Assembly: GCA_023846275.1 (NCBI GenBank)
Contig: CM043870.1
Coordinates: 8,875,527-8,939,526, forward strand
Direction: 5' to 3'
DNA: 64,000 bases
DNA from: Vanilla planifolia
Taxonomy: Eukaryota; Streptophyta; Magnoliopsida; Asparagales; Orchidaceae
A program made the translations under genes and the position numbers. Below are positions 10,830 through 23,046 of the stretch, piece by piece. Position 1 is the first letter of the stretch. Each line of letters opens with the position of its first letter. The notes under the pieces are model-generated. The model saw only the letters and a program-made list of their open reading frames with translations. It was not told the DNA's origin and made no database searches.

Positions 10830-13150
10830 GTGATGGTTTGATGATAGCAAAATCATATAATTTTAATTACTAATGCTTTACTTTTAAATATGTATATCAA
10901 GTTACTAATGCTTTACTTGGTTAGCAACTTTCATAATGGAGTAGTCATAGTGTTTCTTGTTCTTAATCGAATGGCATCCTTCTTGAGCAAATTATATTTT
11001 ATTTTATTATGGTAGAAAGACAAAACCTATACTAATCTTATTATGACACTTAGGATCAACAACATGCATATCTAATTAATGTTTCACAAAACTTCATGCA
11101 TGCTATGTTAATCCTAATTATTAAACATAAGTTTTCACAAATTAATAACTTCACTTTTACATTGTAGTTTGTAATAAAAAATTATCATCTTTCAAACATG
11201 ATCAAGAGGAAATTAAAAAGAGAATAAATTAAGTTTAAAATAAAAAAATTATACAAATCATACAATATGATATCTATTACTATATTGTACAACTATACCA
11301 TTATACTTATAAGATGATCGTATTATTGAATAGTACAACCCATATTTAGGGCTAAGTAAGATGAGTGAAAGCACAATCACAAAAAATTTGTATAATGCAA
11401 TATGTGGGCATTAAATATAATCAATATGAGAATTGAGTAACTCAAGTAAAAGAAAAACCAAAAACTTCTGCACAACATAATATATGGTTATCATATAGTG
11501 TAATTATTTAATAAACTAGATAACTTAAGTGAAATGAAGCCTAAAAACTTTTATATAATACTATATGTGGGTATCATAAAATACGATTATTCAATGAATT
11601 TAATAGCTTTAAGAAAACAAAAATAGAAAGTTTCATACAATACGATATGAATATCATGGAATATGATCATCTATTAAACTTAACAACCTAAGGGAAACAA
11701 AAATTATAAAGTTTCATACATTGTGATGTGACTAACTATACAAGTACAATCTTATCTTAATAAGTAATTAAGCATATAAAAAACTAAACCAATGGATTTC
11801 ATAATTATAATGTATACATATTATATGGTACGATCATTTGTAAGAATTGAAAATGGTGAGAGAAGGAATCATCAAATAAGTTGATGCATTGGCTGATCAG
11901 TTCATTTAGTGGTATCATACAATGTGATTTATCCAATTGTGCAATATGAATGAAAGTGAAAATCATGCTATGACTATATAATTATCTCAAAAATCAAATA
12001 GTAATTGTATAATTATTGGGATTTTCTTAAGAAATATATTATATGATCATTCAATGAACTAATTAATTTAAGTAAAACAAAGACTAGAGAGTTTTGTATA
12101 GTATGATATCATATAATATGACATTTTATTGAGCTTAATAGCTTAAGGGAAACAAAAACAAGAGTATTTCATACAATATAATGTAACTTATTATATAAGT
12201 ATAATCATATATTGATGTGTAATTAAGCATAGAGAGAACTAAAGTAGAGGATTTCATATAGTATAATATATGTATATCTTATAATATGATCATTTGTGAT
12301 AATAGAAAAAATTTTATATAGTATGATATATGTATATCATATGATATGATCATTTGTGAGAATTAAAAATATGAGAGAAGGAATGATCAGATAATTTGAT
12401 ACATTAGATGTGCAATTGATTTAGTAGATCATTCAATATGAGTTTTCTAATCATGCAACATGAATGAAGTGAAAATCATGTAATAATTATCTATTTACCA
12501 TGAAAAGCAAACCAGCAACAGTTGGATAGCCATTGGGGTTGCATCAAGAAACATATGAACTAGTCCTCCATATAAATACTTTCTTAAAACACTTTAAATA
12601 AAAGCTAATGAGGTATTATGCATTGTTTTCAAATGAACAAGGTCTTTTTGTTTTTATAGCATTTCATGTACTCTTCACCTCCTTATTCTAGCATAATGGT
12701 TGTAAAAAAGCTTGCTCAAAATAAGTTTCAAGTTTTTCAACCTCTTCCATTTGGTTTTCATTTTAGAATGTTATATCATACATTATTACAAATAGATTAT
12801 GCCATTACCAATTTTGGTAAAGCTTGTAGGTTGTTTTATAAAGGATTAATTATAAAGCTCTTATGCTTTTTTTGCCATCCTTGTATTTGACTCATTTGAT
12901 TATTTTTTTTCTTTTGGCTCCTTTGGGCTTTTCATTGGTTTCTTATGTATCACATTTGCTAAGGTATTCACCTACCAATCATTTGACAAATGACATTTAT
13001 GAAGTAAGCTTAATCATTGGATTGGGGGTAGAAGTAAATCTAAATTTGGATTGAATCACATAAAAGACTTAGTGTTATTTCTTTTATAACATTACAACAA
13101 AAGGTTTTTTAATTAAACATTATTTTTTAAAAAATTATAATTCTAACTCC
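10830..13150 (+). mobile_element. long LTR of a Ty1/copia-type (SIRE/Maximus-like) element
   Basis: Similar at its left end to 33,795-34,170, which is preceded by a copia-style polypurine tract. A TATA-like CATATAAATAC lies near 12,569-12,579. The right end, near TAACTCCTCTTATGATT, resembles the AATTCACCNCCTCTT ends seen at 23,030, 38,150 and 43,550, followed by a decayed methionine-tRNA primer site. About 2.3 kb, much of it tandem subrepeats. A fossil; edges are approximate. Confidence 0.6.
11460..12500 (+). repeat. higher-order tandem repeat, period about 455 bp, inside the LTR
   Basis: A block beginning TTTCATACA at 11,712 returns at 12,167, with the same following landmarks: AATTAAGCATA, then GGATTTCATA, then ATGATCATTTGTGA-like sequence. 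Each block contains shorter subunits built from TATGATC and its complement. The copies have diverged substantially. Confidence 0.75.
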
Positions 13151-14019
13151 TCTTATGATTTGGCTATTCCTACAACAGATATCGAATAATGATTATATCA
13201 AAGAAAAAAATTTCTACAAAAAGATCAATGTTTAACATCTTAAATTTTGTATAAATAAAATCTATTTTTTGTTTCTTATAATTTTTAAATTTATAAAATT
13301 ATTTTGGAATTCTTTTATAAAAATATAAATTTTTATAAGGCATTATATAATACGATATAAAAGAGCACTCAAATAACCTAAATAGAAGAAAATCATATTG
13401 TAAGAAATTCATCATCTTATCACACAATCAATTTTTTAAAAATACATCACCTCATAGCATTGGATTACTTTGATAAGTTAATAAAAGTAATGATTATATC
13501 ATATAGTATGGTCCCATTTATCATATATACTGATCAAGTGAGATTAAAGTTAGATGACTATTGTATTGGTACAATTATATATCGTAGATATAATATAGAA
13601 CCCAAAACTTGGTTATATTAGTACAAAATGTGAAACATATTAGTACACCAATGTGTATTTAATGTGAGTTTGTAAAAGTATTAAATCATAAAATACAAAA
13701 GAAGTATATCATATTATATGATCTAGCAAGAGAAAAAAAAGAGAATTTAAAAGTGAAAGCTCTTACAAAAAAATACTTTAAATTGATTGTATAATATTAT
13801 GCACTTATTGCATATGTGCAATCAAGATATGAGAGTATAAACCATTGTCAGTTATGAGTTTTAGGGATTATCGTACAGTATGACAAAAACATATTGTTTT
13901 ATATGATCATTTAAGAGAAAATGAAGGAAGCTCAATTTGAAAGCTTACACAAAAAGATATCTTATATTGATTGTATATTATAATATAATTATTGTATTAG
14001 CATGATCAAGACATAAGAG

Positions 14020-14345
14020 TGTTAGATCTAAAAAATGTAACTGATTACTTATTGTGTGGCAATTAAGAACTCTCATTCTTATTCTAGTATTACTAAAACA
14101 CAAACAAATAAAATAAGCAAGATTAGGGTTGATTAGGGAAGCAACATACAAGACAAGAAATACATACATATACATCGATGGTTCCTTAGATCCTTTTTTA
14201 TAGCCATTTATAACATTATAAGTAGTGGACAGTTGCCAAATGTAGCACTAAGCAATTGTTCGTTAACTTTCCTAACTACTGATCAAGTAACAATGATCAT
14301 ATTTTTAGAATATTTCATGGATTTAGTGAAGCTAAGGGTGTAACA
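14020..14345 (-). repeat. 3' LTR of the minus-strand gypsy element
   Basis: Matches 17,801-18,165 along its length. Shared landmarks are the CACAAA-AAATAAG block, a TTTTTATA block, GTAGTGGAC and the GAAGCTAAGG end. Confidence 0.85.
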
Positions 14346-17300
14346 AACCACTAGAAGAACTCAACATAATTATCAAAAATTAAAACCAATTTTCCTTTTA
14401 AATTCCATAGAGTAGTTTCATTCTCTTATGATTAAGCTATTGATTTCTCTTTCCATTGAACCAAAAACTCGATAATGCAAATCTTCTTGCTTTGTCTAAA
14501 TGTCTAATGATCTAATATCTTCTCCACATCTCAATTGAATTATTGCTATAAAATCGGTGGAGCCTAGTTGATTTGGCTATGTAAGGGCTCTGCCTCATCT
14601 TTGTGATACTTCATTAAAAAGCTCCCATGAAAGGTTGGGTGGAACTTGATTGTTCTTGGAAAATTCAATCAATAGGCCACATTATCGAATTTTTATACCA
14701 TTTCAGATGGTCCATCAAACTTTGGGATCAATCAACAATGCACATATTGGCTACTAATTTTCTTCCAAATGTGTGGAGTCAACTTTAACAACACTTCGTC
14801 TCCTATATTGAACTCCATTTGCTTGCACTTTTGATCTACATACTTCTTTATTCTTTTTATAGCTTTTCTCAAGCTATTATAGGCTTCCTTAAGCAACTTC
14901 TCATTAAACATTTATTATGTATCTCTAAAGGAGTATTGGTTGTTATCCCAAATCTAACTCAAAAAGAATTCATCTCCTTTACTGAGGATTTTGTAAGTTA
15001 TAACAAAATTATATATTGTGCAACAACTCCAACAACTTCTTCTGACTTGTTATGATAGTATCTCAAGTATTCTTCAAGCAATTTACTCTTCCTCTTAGTT
15101 TGCTCATTCATTTGTGAGTGACTAGTTATAGAAAATTTCAAATTGGTTTTGGTGACTAGTTGTAGAGAATTTCCAATTGGTTTTCATTAAATTGAACAAA
15201 AAAATCCAAAATCTTCTTATAAATGTTACATTTAAATCACACAATATCTTTGTTCATCAAAAGTACTTAATCATATGTTGGTGAAATAAGTTAGTAGGTA
15301 CTTTGGCTAAACAAGATGAACGTATAGCAATAAATACATCATACTTTGAGAAGCTATCAACAATCATCATTATTAAGGTCATGTCATTGATTTTAGGGAA
15401 CCCTCTAATGAAGTCCATGAAAATTAATGCCCATGATTTCTTTGGAATTGAAAGAGGTTGTACTTTCATTCTTCTCTTGTCTTGTCTTGTTGGCACACTA
15501 AAAAGTCTCAACATAAAGCTTGATATTATCCTTTATTCTAAGCTAATAGTAGAAACATGACAAGAGAGGTAACATCCTTTTCTTGCCATGATATCTAGCT
15601 CATTATGGATCATGTAACTCTTTCAATAGCTCTCTTTGCAAGCCATCCTCATAAGGGACAAATACTCTATCGCCTTAGAACATAAAGAGTCCATCCTTGA
15701 TCCAATAATCCAATATTGTCTCACAATTGTTTCTTAGACTTACTCCAAGAGCATACCATAAGCCTCTTTGTTAGTAGTAGCAACCCAAATTTCTACTTTA
15801 GTAATAGCATAGATGGCAATAAATACCTTTTTTTACTAGTGCATTAGCTAATTGATTATGCCTACTAGGATTTCTTTGATGATGAATTATTTTGCATTTT
15901 AAAGAATGCATTGGCAATGTTTTTAGTCAACACAACAAACTTTCTTTCCATAAAGTACACCCTCCAAATTTGAAGGTAATGCACAACAACAACCATTTCT
16001 TTTTCATGAGTTGAATCCTTTTACTCCATAATATTTAGCTTCCTACTTTTAAAAGCAATGGGGTAGCCTTCTAGCAACAAAACCCCATCAAGTGTTAAAT
16101 GTCTCTTAATAAGTATTAAACCAATTCTATCTCCCACTCTTTTTTAAGAGATCTATCAATGGGGTAGCCTTTTTTGAGTATCTAGTAATGATTCTATAAT
16201 AGTAATTTATTAAATTAAGAAAAATCCTCAGTTCAATTACCTTTGTTTGAACTTGTTCATTCATAATGGCTTGTACCTTCTTTGGATATATTCTCACTTG
16301 TCAATTGCTAACCAAATGTACAAGGAACATGATCTCTTCCTTAGCAAATTTGTATTTTTCTTCTCTATATAGAGTTGAAATTCACTAAATCGAGATGATA
16401 CTTTTAATAAGTGCATTAAATTCTTTTTAAGAGAGTTATTGTAGATCACAATATTGTCCAAGTAAACCACATCAAACTTATCAAGGTACTCAAAAAGAAT
16501 ATTGTTCATTAAATTATAAAATAAAGAAGTTAAATTTTTCAAGCTAATGGATATAACTGAGAACTCAAAGAAGCCATATTAAGTCACACAAATGATCTTG
16601 GCTTTATCTCCAACCATAACTCTAACTTGCTAATACCCTTAATGTAAGTCAAACTTGGTAAACCTTGTTGCCTTACACAATCAATCTAATAAATCTTACA
16701 CTAGAAGAATTAAGTACTTATTATTCACTATGACCTTATTAAATGCAAAGCAGTTCATGCAATTCTACAAAGAAGCATCTTGCTTGCTTAGGGAGCTAAA
16801 GAAAGTTTTAGATGGTTGAATAAAGTTAGCTTCTAGCAACCCATTTAGTTGTTTGTGAAATTTTACTAACTCCAATGAAGACATCTAGTATGGCGGACTT
16901 AGAAGGCAACAACTTAATTTTGTGATCAATCACTCTTCTTGGAGGAATACTTTTAAGCAACAGTGTATGCATGATGTTTATAATCCTTGAGAATTTTTGT
17001 AATTGCATCAAGTACCTGACTGATCTAATCCTCTTTGATCTCAAGTAGTACGAAGGTACCCTCACAAGTTTTCAACCACTTTTCTAGTTATATTGTTAAA
17101 ATAAATTTTATTTTGCTCTTCTTTTCAACTCTCTTCTTCCATATAGGTGACAAGAAGAAATAAAGCAAGGAGTTGCCTCTTGAATCACCATCTTGTCAAG
17201 TTGAGGAATTAAAATTGTTTTAGACTTCCTAAAAAACTGTACTCCAAGAATTAGATCAAAATCATCCAAAGAAATGACTAACAAATTGGTCTTTCTCATA

Positions 17301-17800
17301 CAACTTTCCAAAGTTAGTGGTACTCCATAAGCTATTTTGACCACATCTTGAGTCTTTGCATTCACTCTTTTAAGGAAACCATGCCACTTACCTTCAATCC
17401 AAATTTTTGGACAAGTCTTGCATCCAAAAATGGGTGTGTAGCACCTGTGTCTACCATTATTATAATCTCTTGGCCATTCATCTTCATTGATGCATGCATT
17501 AACAAAGTGAGATTAGTAGCTACATCACTACTTATTGTGTTTAGCAATTTAGTTGAATTAGATACCAAAGGATTGAGTAATTATAAAGTACTTACAAGTT
17601 GAGCAACTTCTTTATAGATTCTTCACTAGTTTTTTGAACCGTTAGGATATTAAGCTTCATACATTTTATTAATCTCTAGTATGATGAGGTCCATTGCATA
17701 AGAAGTATCCTTGTTGATTTATTGAATTAGTCATACCTTGGAAGGAGATGACTCTTACTTCTACTTGCCTTTGTCATTCTTCTTACTAGCTAATTACAAG

Positions 17801-18165
17801 TGAGTTAGTCACAGATTTGAAAAATACAACCAATCACTTTCTACACGATGATTAGAAACTTTAATCTCTAGTCCAGCCTTACCAAAAAAATAAAAACACA
17901 CAAAATAAGAAAGATTATAGTTGGGGAAACACTTTTCTTTTATTGGATTTCATTAAGGAAGGAATGTACTAGACATGAAATGCATACAAACACATTAGTA
18001 GTTTCCCTAACCCCTTTTTATAACAATTTATAACCTTGTAAGTAGTGGACGATTGCTTGATCTAGCAATAAACAGTAGTTCTTTAACTTCTTTAACCATT
18101 GTTCAAAGAACATTAGCTACATTTTTGGAATTTCTCAAAGCTCCATTGAAGCTAAGGACATAACA
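17801..18165 (-). repeat. 5' LTR of the minus-strand gypsy element
   Basis: Partner of 14,020-14,345; ends GCTAAGGACATAACA on the plus strand. The inner edge is uncertain by a few bases. Confidence 0.82.
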
Positions 18166-18559
18166 AAGTGCATGAACCATCATTAGTTTTGAGTTATAGG
18201 GATTATTATGTAGTATGATAAAAGTATATCTACTATTTGATTACTTAAGAGAAACTTAAATAGGCTTAGTATGAAAGTATCCACAAAACGATATCTTAAA
18301 TTAATCTCATAATATGGTAAACTGATCATATACGCATGATCAAGACGTAAGAGCATGAATCATCATTGATTATGGGTTACAGGGATTATTGTATAGCATG
18401 ACAATGTGATCTTAATAGTATGATAAGAATAAATGAAGATAGATTTAGCAAGATTAAGAAACATTCATTATGAAGCTAAAAATCATACTTGTATAATTAA
18501 TATAAACTAAATATATCTTAAAACTTGAAATGGTAAATAACAACTAACTTGTGGATGCG

Positions 18560-20330
18560 TTTAATCATAAACAAAACCCTTGGAAATGAGAATGTAGAAA
18601 GTGAAAATGCATTTCTATGAAGGGACATAACTATTAGAGGCATTTAAACATTTAAGAATGTGAAAAATCAAGAGAAATAATATAAATAAGGTACTATATG
18701 AGACTTGCAAAATTTTTTGGGAAGAAATCTTTAGTAGTTAGATTGGCCAAAGGTGTTTAAAAGAGATAAAAAAGGGAAAGTAAAAGTGATTCTAAGAGGC
18801 TTTCAATAACACCATGCAAGTTAAGCTTGTGGCTAAGGCAAATCTGAGAAGAATGCAATCTTGGATACTATAGCTACTGAATAGGTTGCGCCTTAGTGAG
18901 ACCATTGCTTTGTTTTAAAAAGTAAGGAAAAAGTTTTGCTTATGTGTATATGATTATTTGTAATGTGTATTATAGGATAAAGGATTTGAATTATTGATTA
19001 AAAAAATTAAATTAGAGATGTATGAATTCATAGATGATGATTGTAAAGATGCATAGTGCTTATTAAAATTTATATATTTAAGATATAATCAAAGACATTT
19101 ATGAATGATGGTAAAAAACAAATATTTTTACTTCATGATTTATATAAGTATATGATTCTTGAGTATGAATGATTATATTACTTTAATTGTAAGTCATTTA
19201 TTGATATAATTATGTGATAATAAACATGAAAAATGAGAAAAAGAAAAAGAGGCTTGTTGAAGAAAGGTAAATGTTTAAAATGAAAGGATGTGAAGTTATC
19301 AAAAGTGGCAAATACTATTTTGGAATAGCATATTCTAGATATGAGCCTAAAGAGCCTTTGTTCAAGCTATTTAAGTATAAAATAATGCAGTTCTAAACAT
19401 GCCTAATTGTTGATAAAAAGGACATTTCTTTAAGCCAAATCCTTAAAAAGATAAAAAAGATAAAAAGAAATAAAATAATATATAAAAGTATAAAAAATTC
19501 ATACATATAAAAGTTTTATATTTATTGTTTCTTTACTTTTATTCAAATGCTTTTATATTTTATTTATGTTTTATTATTGAAAATAGCTTTTGTATGTAAT
19601 TACCCAATACTGTAGTGCTTTTATGTTTATGTACAATTATTTGCTATTGAGCCAAGTTAGTTGACTTATTTCTCTTTTAGCCTAATACTTTTAGGTTAGA
19701 ATGAGATGCTACATGGAGATGTATGGGAGCAATGAGGTTATGTTTATGATGATTTATTAGGAGGATATTTTATCGCATTACTTATGTAGTAGTTGAGATC
19801 ATATATTCTTATGAGACAATGATAAATTAAGTGTTAGAATTATCATCATAATGTTGGTTTGCAAACTTTGTGTTGTGGTTAAGTGGTAAACTAGTATAGT
19901 TAATTGTTTAGTTGTTATAAAGCTTTCCTTATTGCCTTAATGGTGATGTGGTTTCAATTACAAATGGTTTTACAAAATAGTTTTTATTATTTGCTTTCAC
20001 AAGTTTTTTTAAAAAGGATTTTTTATTAAAAATATTTTTATGTTAAAGAATTTTTTATTATGAATTAAAAAGGGATTTCTTTAAATACAAAGGTTTTTAA
20101 AAGTTACTTCTTCTATTGATATATAGAGAGAGACACCACAAGATGGTTATAACATGAATGAGAAATTAGACACATTAGGTGAAGGAACTTCTTCACATGG
20201 TTTGGACAAAAAATGGAAGTTAACTATCATGACACAGCCATAAATACAAAAAATAAAATCAATATATTAATTCATGATTAGAAAGTGTTTGGATGAGACT
20301 ATTAAGTCAAAGTTTACTTATTTTACTAAT
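18560..20330. other. AT-rich repeat-like sequence, unclassified
   Basis: No coding domain or element edge was recognised on either strand. Its position between LTR-element pieces suggests it is internal or LTR sequence of the same old insertions. Confidence 0.35.
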
Positions 20331-20640
20331 ATTACTAACGATTTTCAAATTTGGGAAAAGTTTTTTCTAATGATGAGTAGGTTTGGAAGATTCTTCATGT
20401 TCTACAAACGGAGCATGACCCATTAGTGATAGCTATAAAGGTTGCCAAGGACATTTTTGTAGTTTCACTTGATGAGTTCATCGGTGATATCATGACAAAT
20501 GAATGGAGCTTGCAAAGTGCAAGGATGAAGAGCTATGTGCATAAATGGGAAAAGAAAAAAGAAGGAAGAACTTATTTCCTTGAAGGTTGATTCAACCTCC
20601 AAATTAGAATCTACAAGAATGGGTCAAGGAAAATCTAAGT
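20330..20640 (+). mobile_element. Ty1/copia gag fragment (UBN2-like)
   Basis: A plus-strand segment resembles copia gag of the UBN2/DUF4219 type, with SLDEFIGDIMTNE and a following lysine-rich stretch. Short, broken and without its neighbours. It meets a pol fragment on the opposite strand near 20,620. Confidence 0.7.
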
Positions 20641-21200
20641 GAAGCAATTCTAAAGGTATTATAATTGAGATATCAATTTTGGGTTTCAAAGAAGATTTGG
20701 ATTGTTTTCTCTTCGGACATGTACCAAAAGCATCCTCATCTTTTTATTGAAGGTTGGGTAAGCCTCTAAGTCATATATAAAAAATTTCTTAAAGGTGGAA
20801 GTACTAACATGACATAATCTTTGAAGCTAAAGATTAGCTTCATTAAGTTGAGAATATTTTTTAAACTACTAGCTTCTATAACCTTTAAATTTAAAACATT
20901 AGTATTATTTTTTCTTAAGATCTATACAAGAGGTTTAATATCCTTTCTAGTTACATATTATTTAGAATTAATGTAAACAAACAATACTTGACTAATGCTA
21001 AATAAATTATACTTTAAATCATAAACTAATCCCTTCAATAGAAGTTGAGTTATCGATATTTTTGCACAAGCAACCTTCTTCTCAGAGTTTTATACCAGGG
21101 TAACTTCACCATCATCAAATGTTTTCAATGGATGAACTTTGTAAGATCTATCATTATATGTCTAGAACATTTCCTATCTAAGTTGTTGTAGTGTTGACCC
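20610..21200 (-). mobile_element. Ty1/copia pol fragment (protease end and GAG-pre-integrase)
   Basis: On the minus strand, a protease-end CSRH motif near 21,180 is followed by a GAG-pre-integrase region with KGLVYDLKYNLFSIS, then the integrase start with PLELLHLDF near 20,640. This is the standard copia order. It is a broken fossil fragment, in opposite orientation to the gag piece beside it. Confidence 0.75.
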
Positions 21201-23046
21201 TTAGTCATGGCATTTTATTTAATAACAAGAAAACTTAAGTATTTTTAATGAATTTGGTTAAGTGAATTTTTATATTTTAGATATTCATGATCATGGTAGA
21301 ATTTAAAGAAGAAATGAAGCAAATATCAAATCCTATAGAGATTGTCTTGGTTAGAGTGATAGATCATCAAGAGATTCATTTTGGATTTAATTTTAGATAT
21401 TTTAATCTTATTTTGATTAGAATATTAATCTTGATTGAAATCATTTTTATAAGACACAAAAATTAAATTTTATCATTACCAAAATCTTGATTTAAATTAA
21501 TCATATTAGAAAAATATATGATTTCAAAACTTTAATCATCTCAAAAATCATCTTACCTTTTTCAACTTAAGAATCATCTTACTTAAGTCACATCTTTGAA
21601 CACTGCTTTCAGTTAGGTGTTTCAAAAAGTAAATAATAATAATAATAATTAATTAATTAAAAAACTATTTTTAATGACTATAAGCCTGAAACCTATGTAT
21701 TAGGTTAGGACATTACTACTAAACATATATGCTACAATGCCAGGTCAAAGCATCACTCCCAAATTTGTGTGGTATAATATCAAGTCAACGAATTGCTCTC
21801 GAACCCATTATACTGGTAAGCATGGGTATTGATCTCCTAAGCAAACTCGAGGTTAGCTAACCCTAATGTTTTAGCTGATATAAGTGTATAGGTAAGCCAT
21901 TATAAAGATGCCACCTTATCACACAATTTTGCGATCAAATGATCAAAATCTAATATGCCTTTATAAGCTAATGTAAAACTAATTCCAATCATCTAATTGT
22001 ATTGTAAAATAATGGTTCAGATTAAATCCACTTTTCTAAACCATGTAGATTTAAATCTAGTTATCCAATTGTGCAATTTTCATGATCAGATGAACAAAAT
22101 CTCTTTTCCTTTATAATTCATGCACATTCAAATCTAGCTATCTTATCATATAATGTTTGTGATATGACTTTCCAAATTACATCAAATGAAATGTAATGGG
22201 TTGACCTACTGTTGTTTCCTATAACGACTATTTTTGAATAGTATTTATTAAAATAAAACAATGGACACATTACAAAAATCAAAAGTACATGGACTTTTAA
22301 TTTAATTAAATTAAAAAAATGGCTAGTTGATAATTACTTTTAGCCATTATTAAATGTCTATAAATAGTATATTCTTTTAACAAAATGAATTGATGGAAAG
22401 TTGAAGAAAAATTTCAAGTCACAATATTTGAGCCTCAATACTTGGTGCTCATTAATACTTCCATACGTTGTGTCCTTCATTGTTCGAGCTCAAACTCTTT
22501 TTTCTTCTTCAATCAACTAAGTCCTTATTCTTCTATTTCCTAATGGATTTAAGAAAAAACTATAACACATTTGTATTTTGTTAAATATTTATCAGGCATA
22601 AGATTGTTGTTTGTATCAAATATAAATTTGTGTCAAAGTAATTTTTCTTTTATTATTGATTTTATTATGTTACAAGGCTATTATAGTCTTTTTATTTTAT
22701 TTATTGTTGTGAAGTTTTAGCCTACTCATCTTTTGACAAAAGAGTTATATTGAGTAGTTGTTTTTCTAGATTTTGCTAGTGATGGATGAAGGCTTGAATT
22801 TGATCTAAGCCACTTCAAAATCATTCATTTGGTTTGTGATTATTTGTAAATTTTTTATTTCATTTTTTGAAATTTTAAAAATTTAACATGTTATAAAATA
22901 AATTAAAATTTTCATAAAGTAACTTAAAAGATCTTCTTGAGTTTATTAGATAACATAAAATAATAACTTTAAATCATTTCTTTAAATAAGTGTTTAAGAA
23001 ATCAAAATTTTTTTCTTACTAATTCACCTCCTCTTACTGAATCACA
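21200..23046 (+). mobile_element. copia-type LTR, probable
   Basis: The right end ACTAATTCACCTCCTCTTAC matches the LTR ends at 38,150 and 43,550. A TATA box (TCTATAAATAG) lies near 22,359. The upstream part has the same style of text as the LTR at 35,979. The left edge is not visible and the partner LTR was not identified. Confidence 0.55.

Larger units (their letters stand above)
14020..18165 (-). mobile_element. Ty3/gypsy LTR retrotransposon, chromovirus-like, with both LTRs
   Basis: Read on the minus strand the order is 5' LTR (about 17,801-18,165), protease near 17,362-17,568 with DTGAT, reverse transcriptase near 16,150-16,900 with YLDNIVIY, RNase H, integrase near 15,250-15,560 with a MDFIRGFPKI segment, an integrase C-terminal region near 14,640-14,830, a possible chromodomain trace near 14,400-14,500, and the 3' LTR (14,020-14,345). 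The LTRs are about 330-365 bp and begin TGTTAC/TGTTAT on the minus strand. Flanks AAGAG (left) and AAGTG (right) look like a decayed 5-bp target duplication. It is broken in many places and clearly dead. About 4.1 kb, inserted into the 180-bp array. LTR divergence by eye is large, so it is old. Confidence 0.88.
13640..18560 (+). repeat. tandem array of about 180-bp units, split by a gypsy insertion
   Basis: Units share the landmarks ATGATCAAGAC-TAAGAG, CATTG-TTATG, AGGGATTATTGTA, AGTATGAC and ACAAAAAGATATCTTA. They are seen at about 13,640-13,819 (partial), 13,820-14,001, one split across the insertion (about 14,002-14,019 then 18,166-18,340), and from 18,341. The array appears to be noncoding repeat sequence of an older element. 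Confidence 0.75.
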
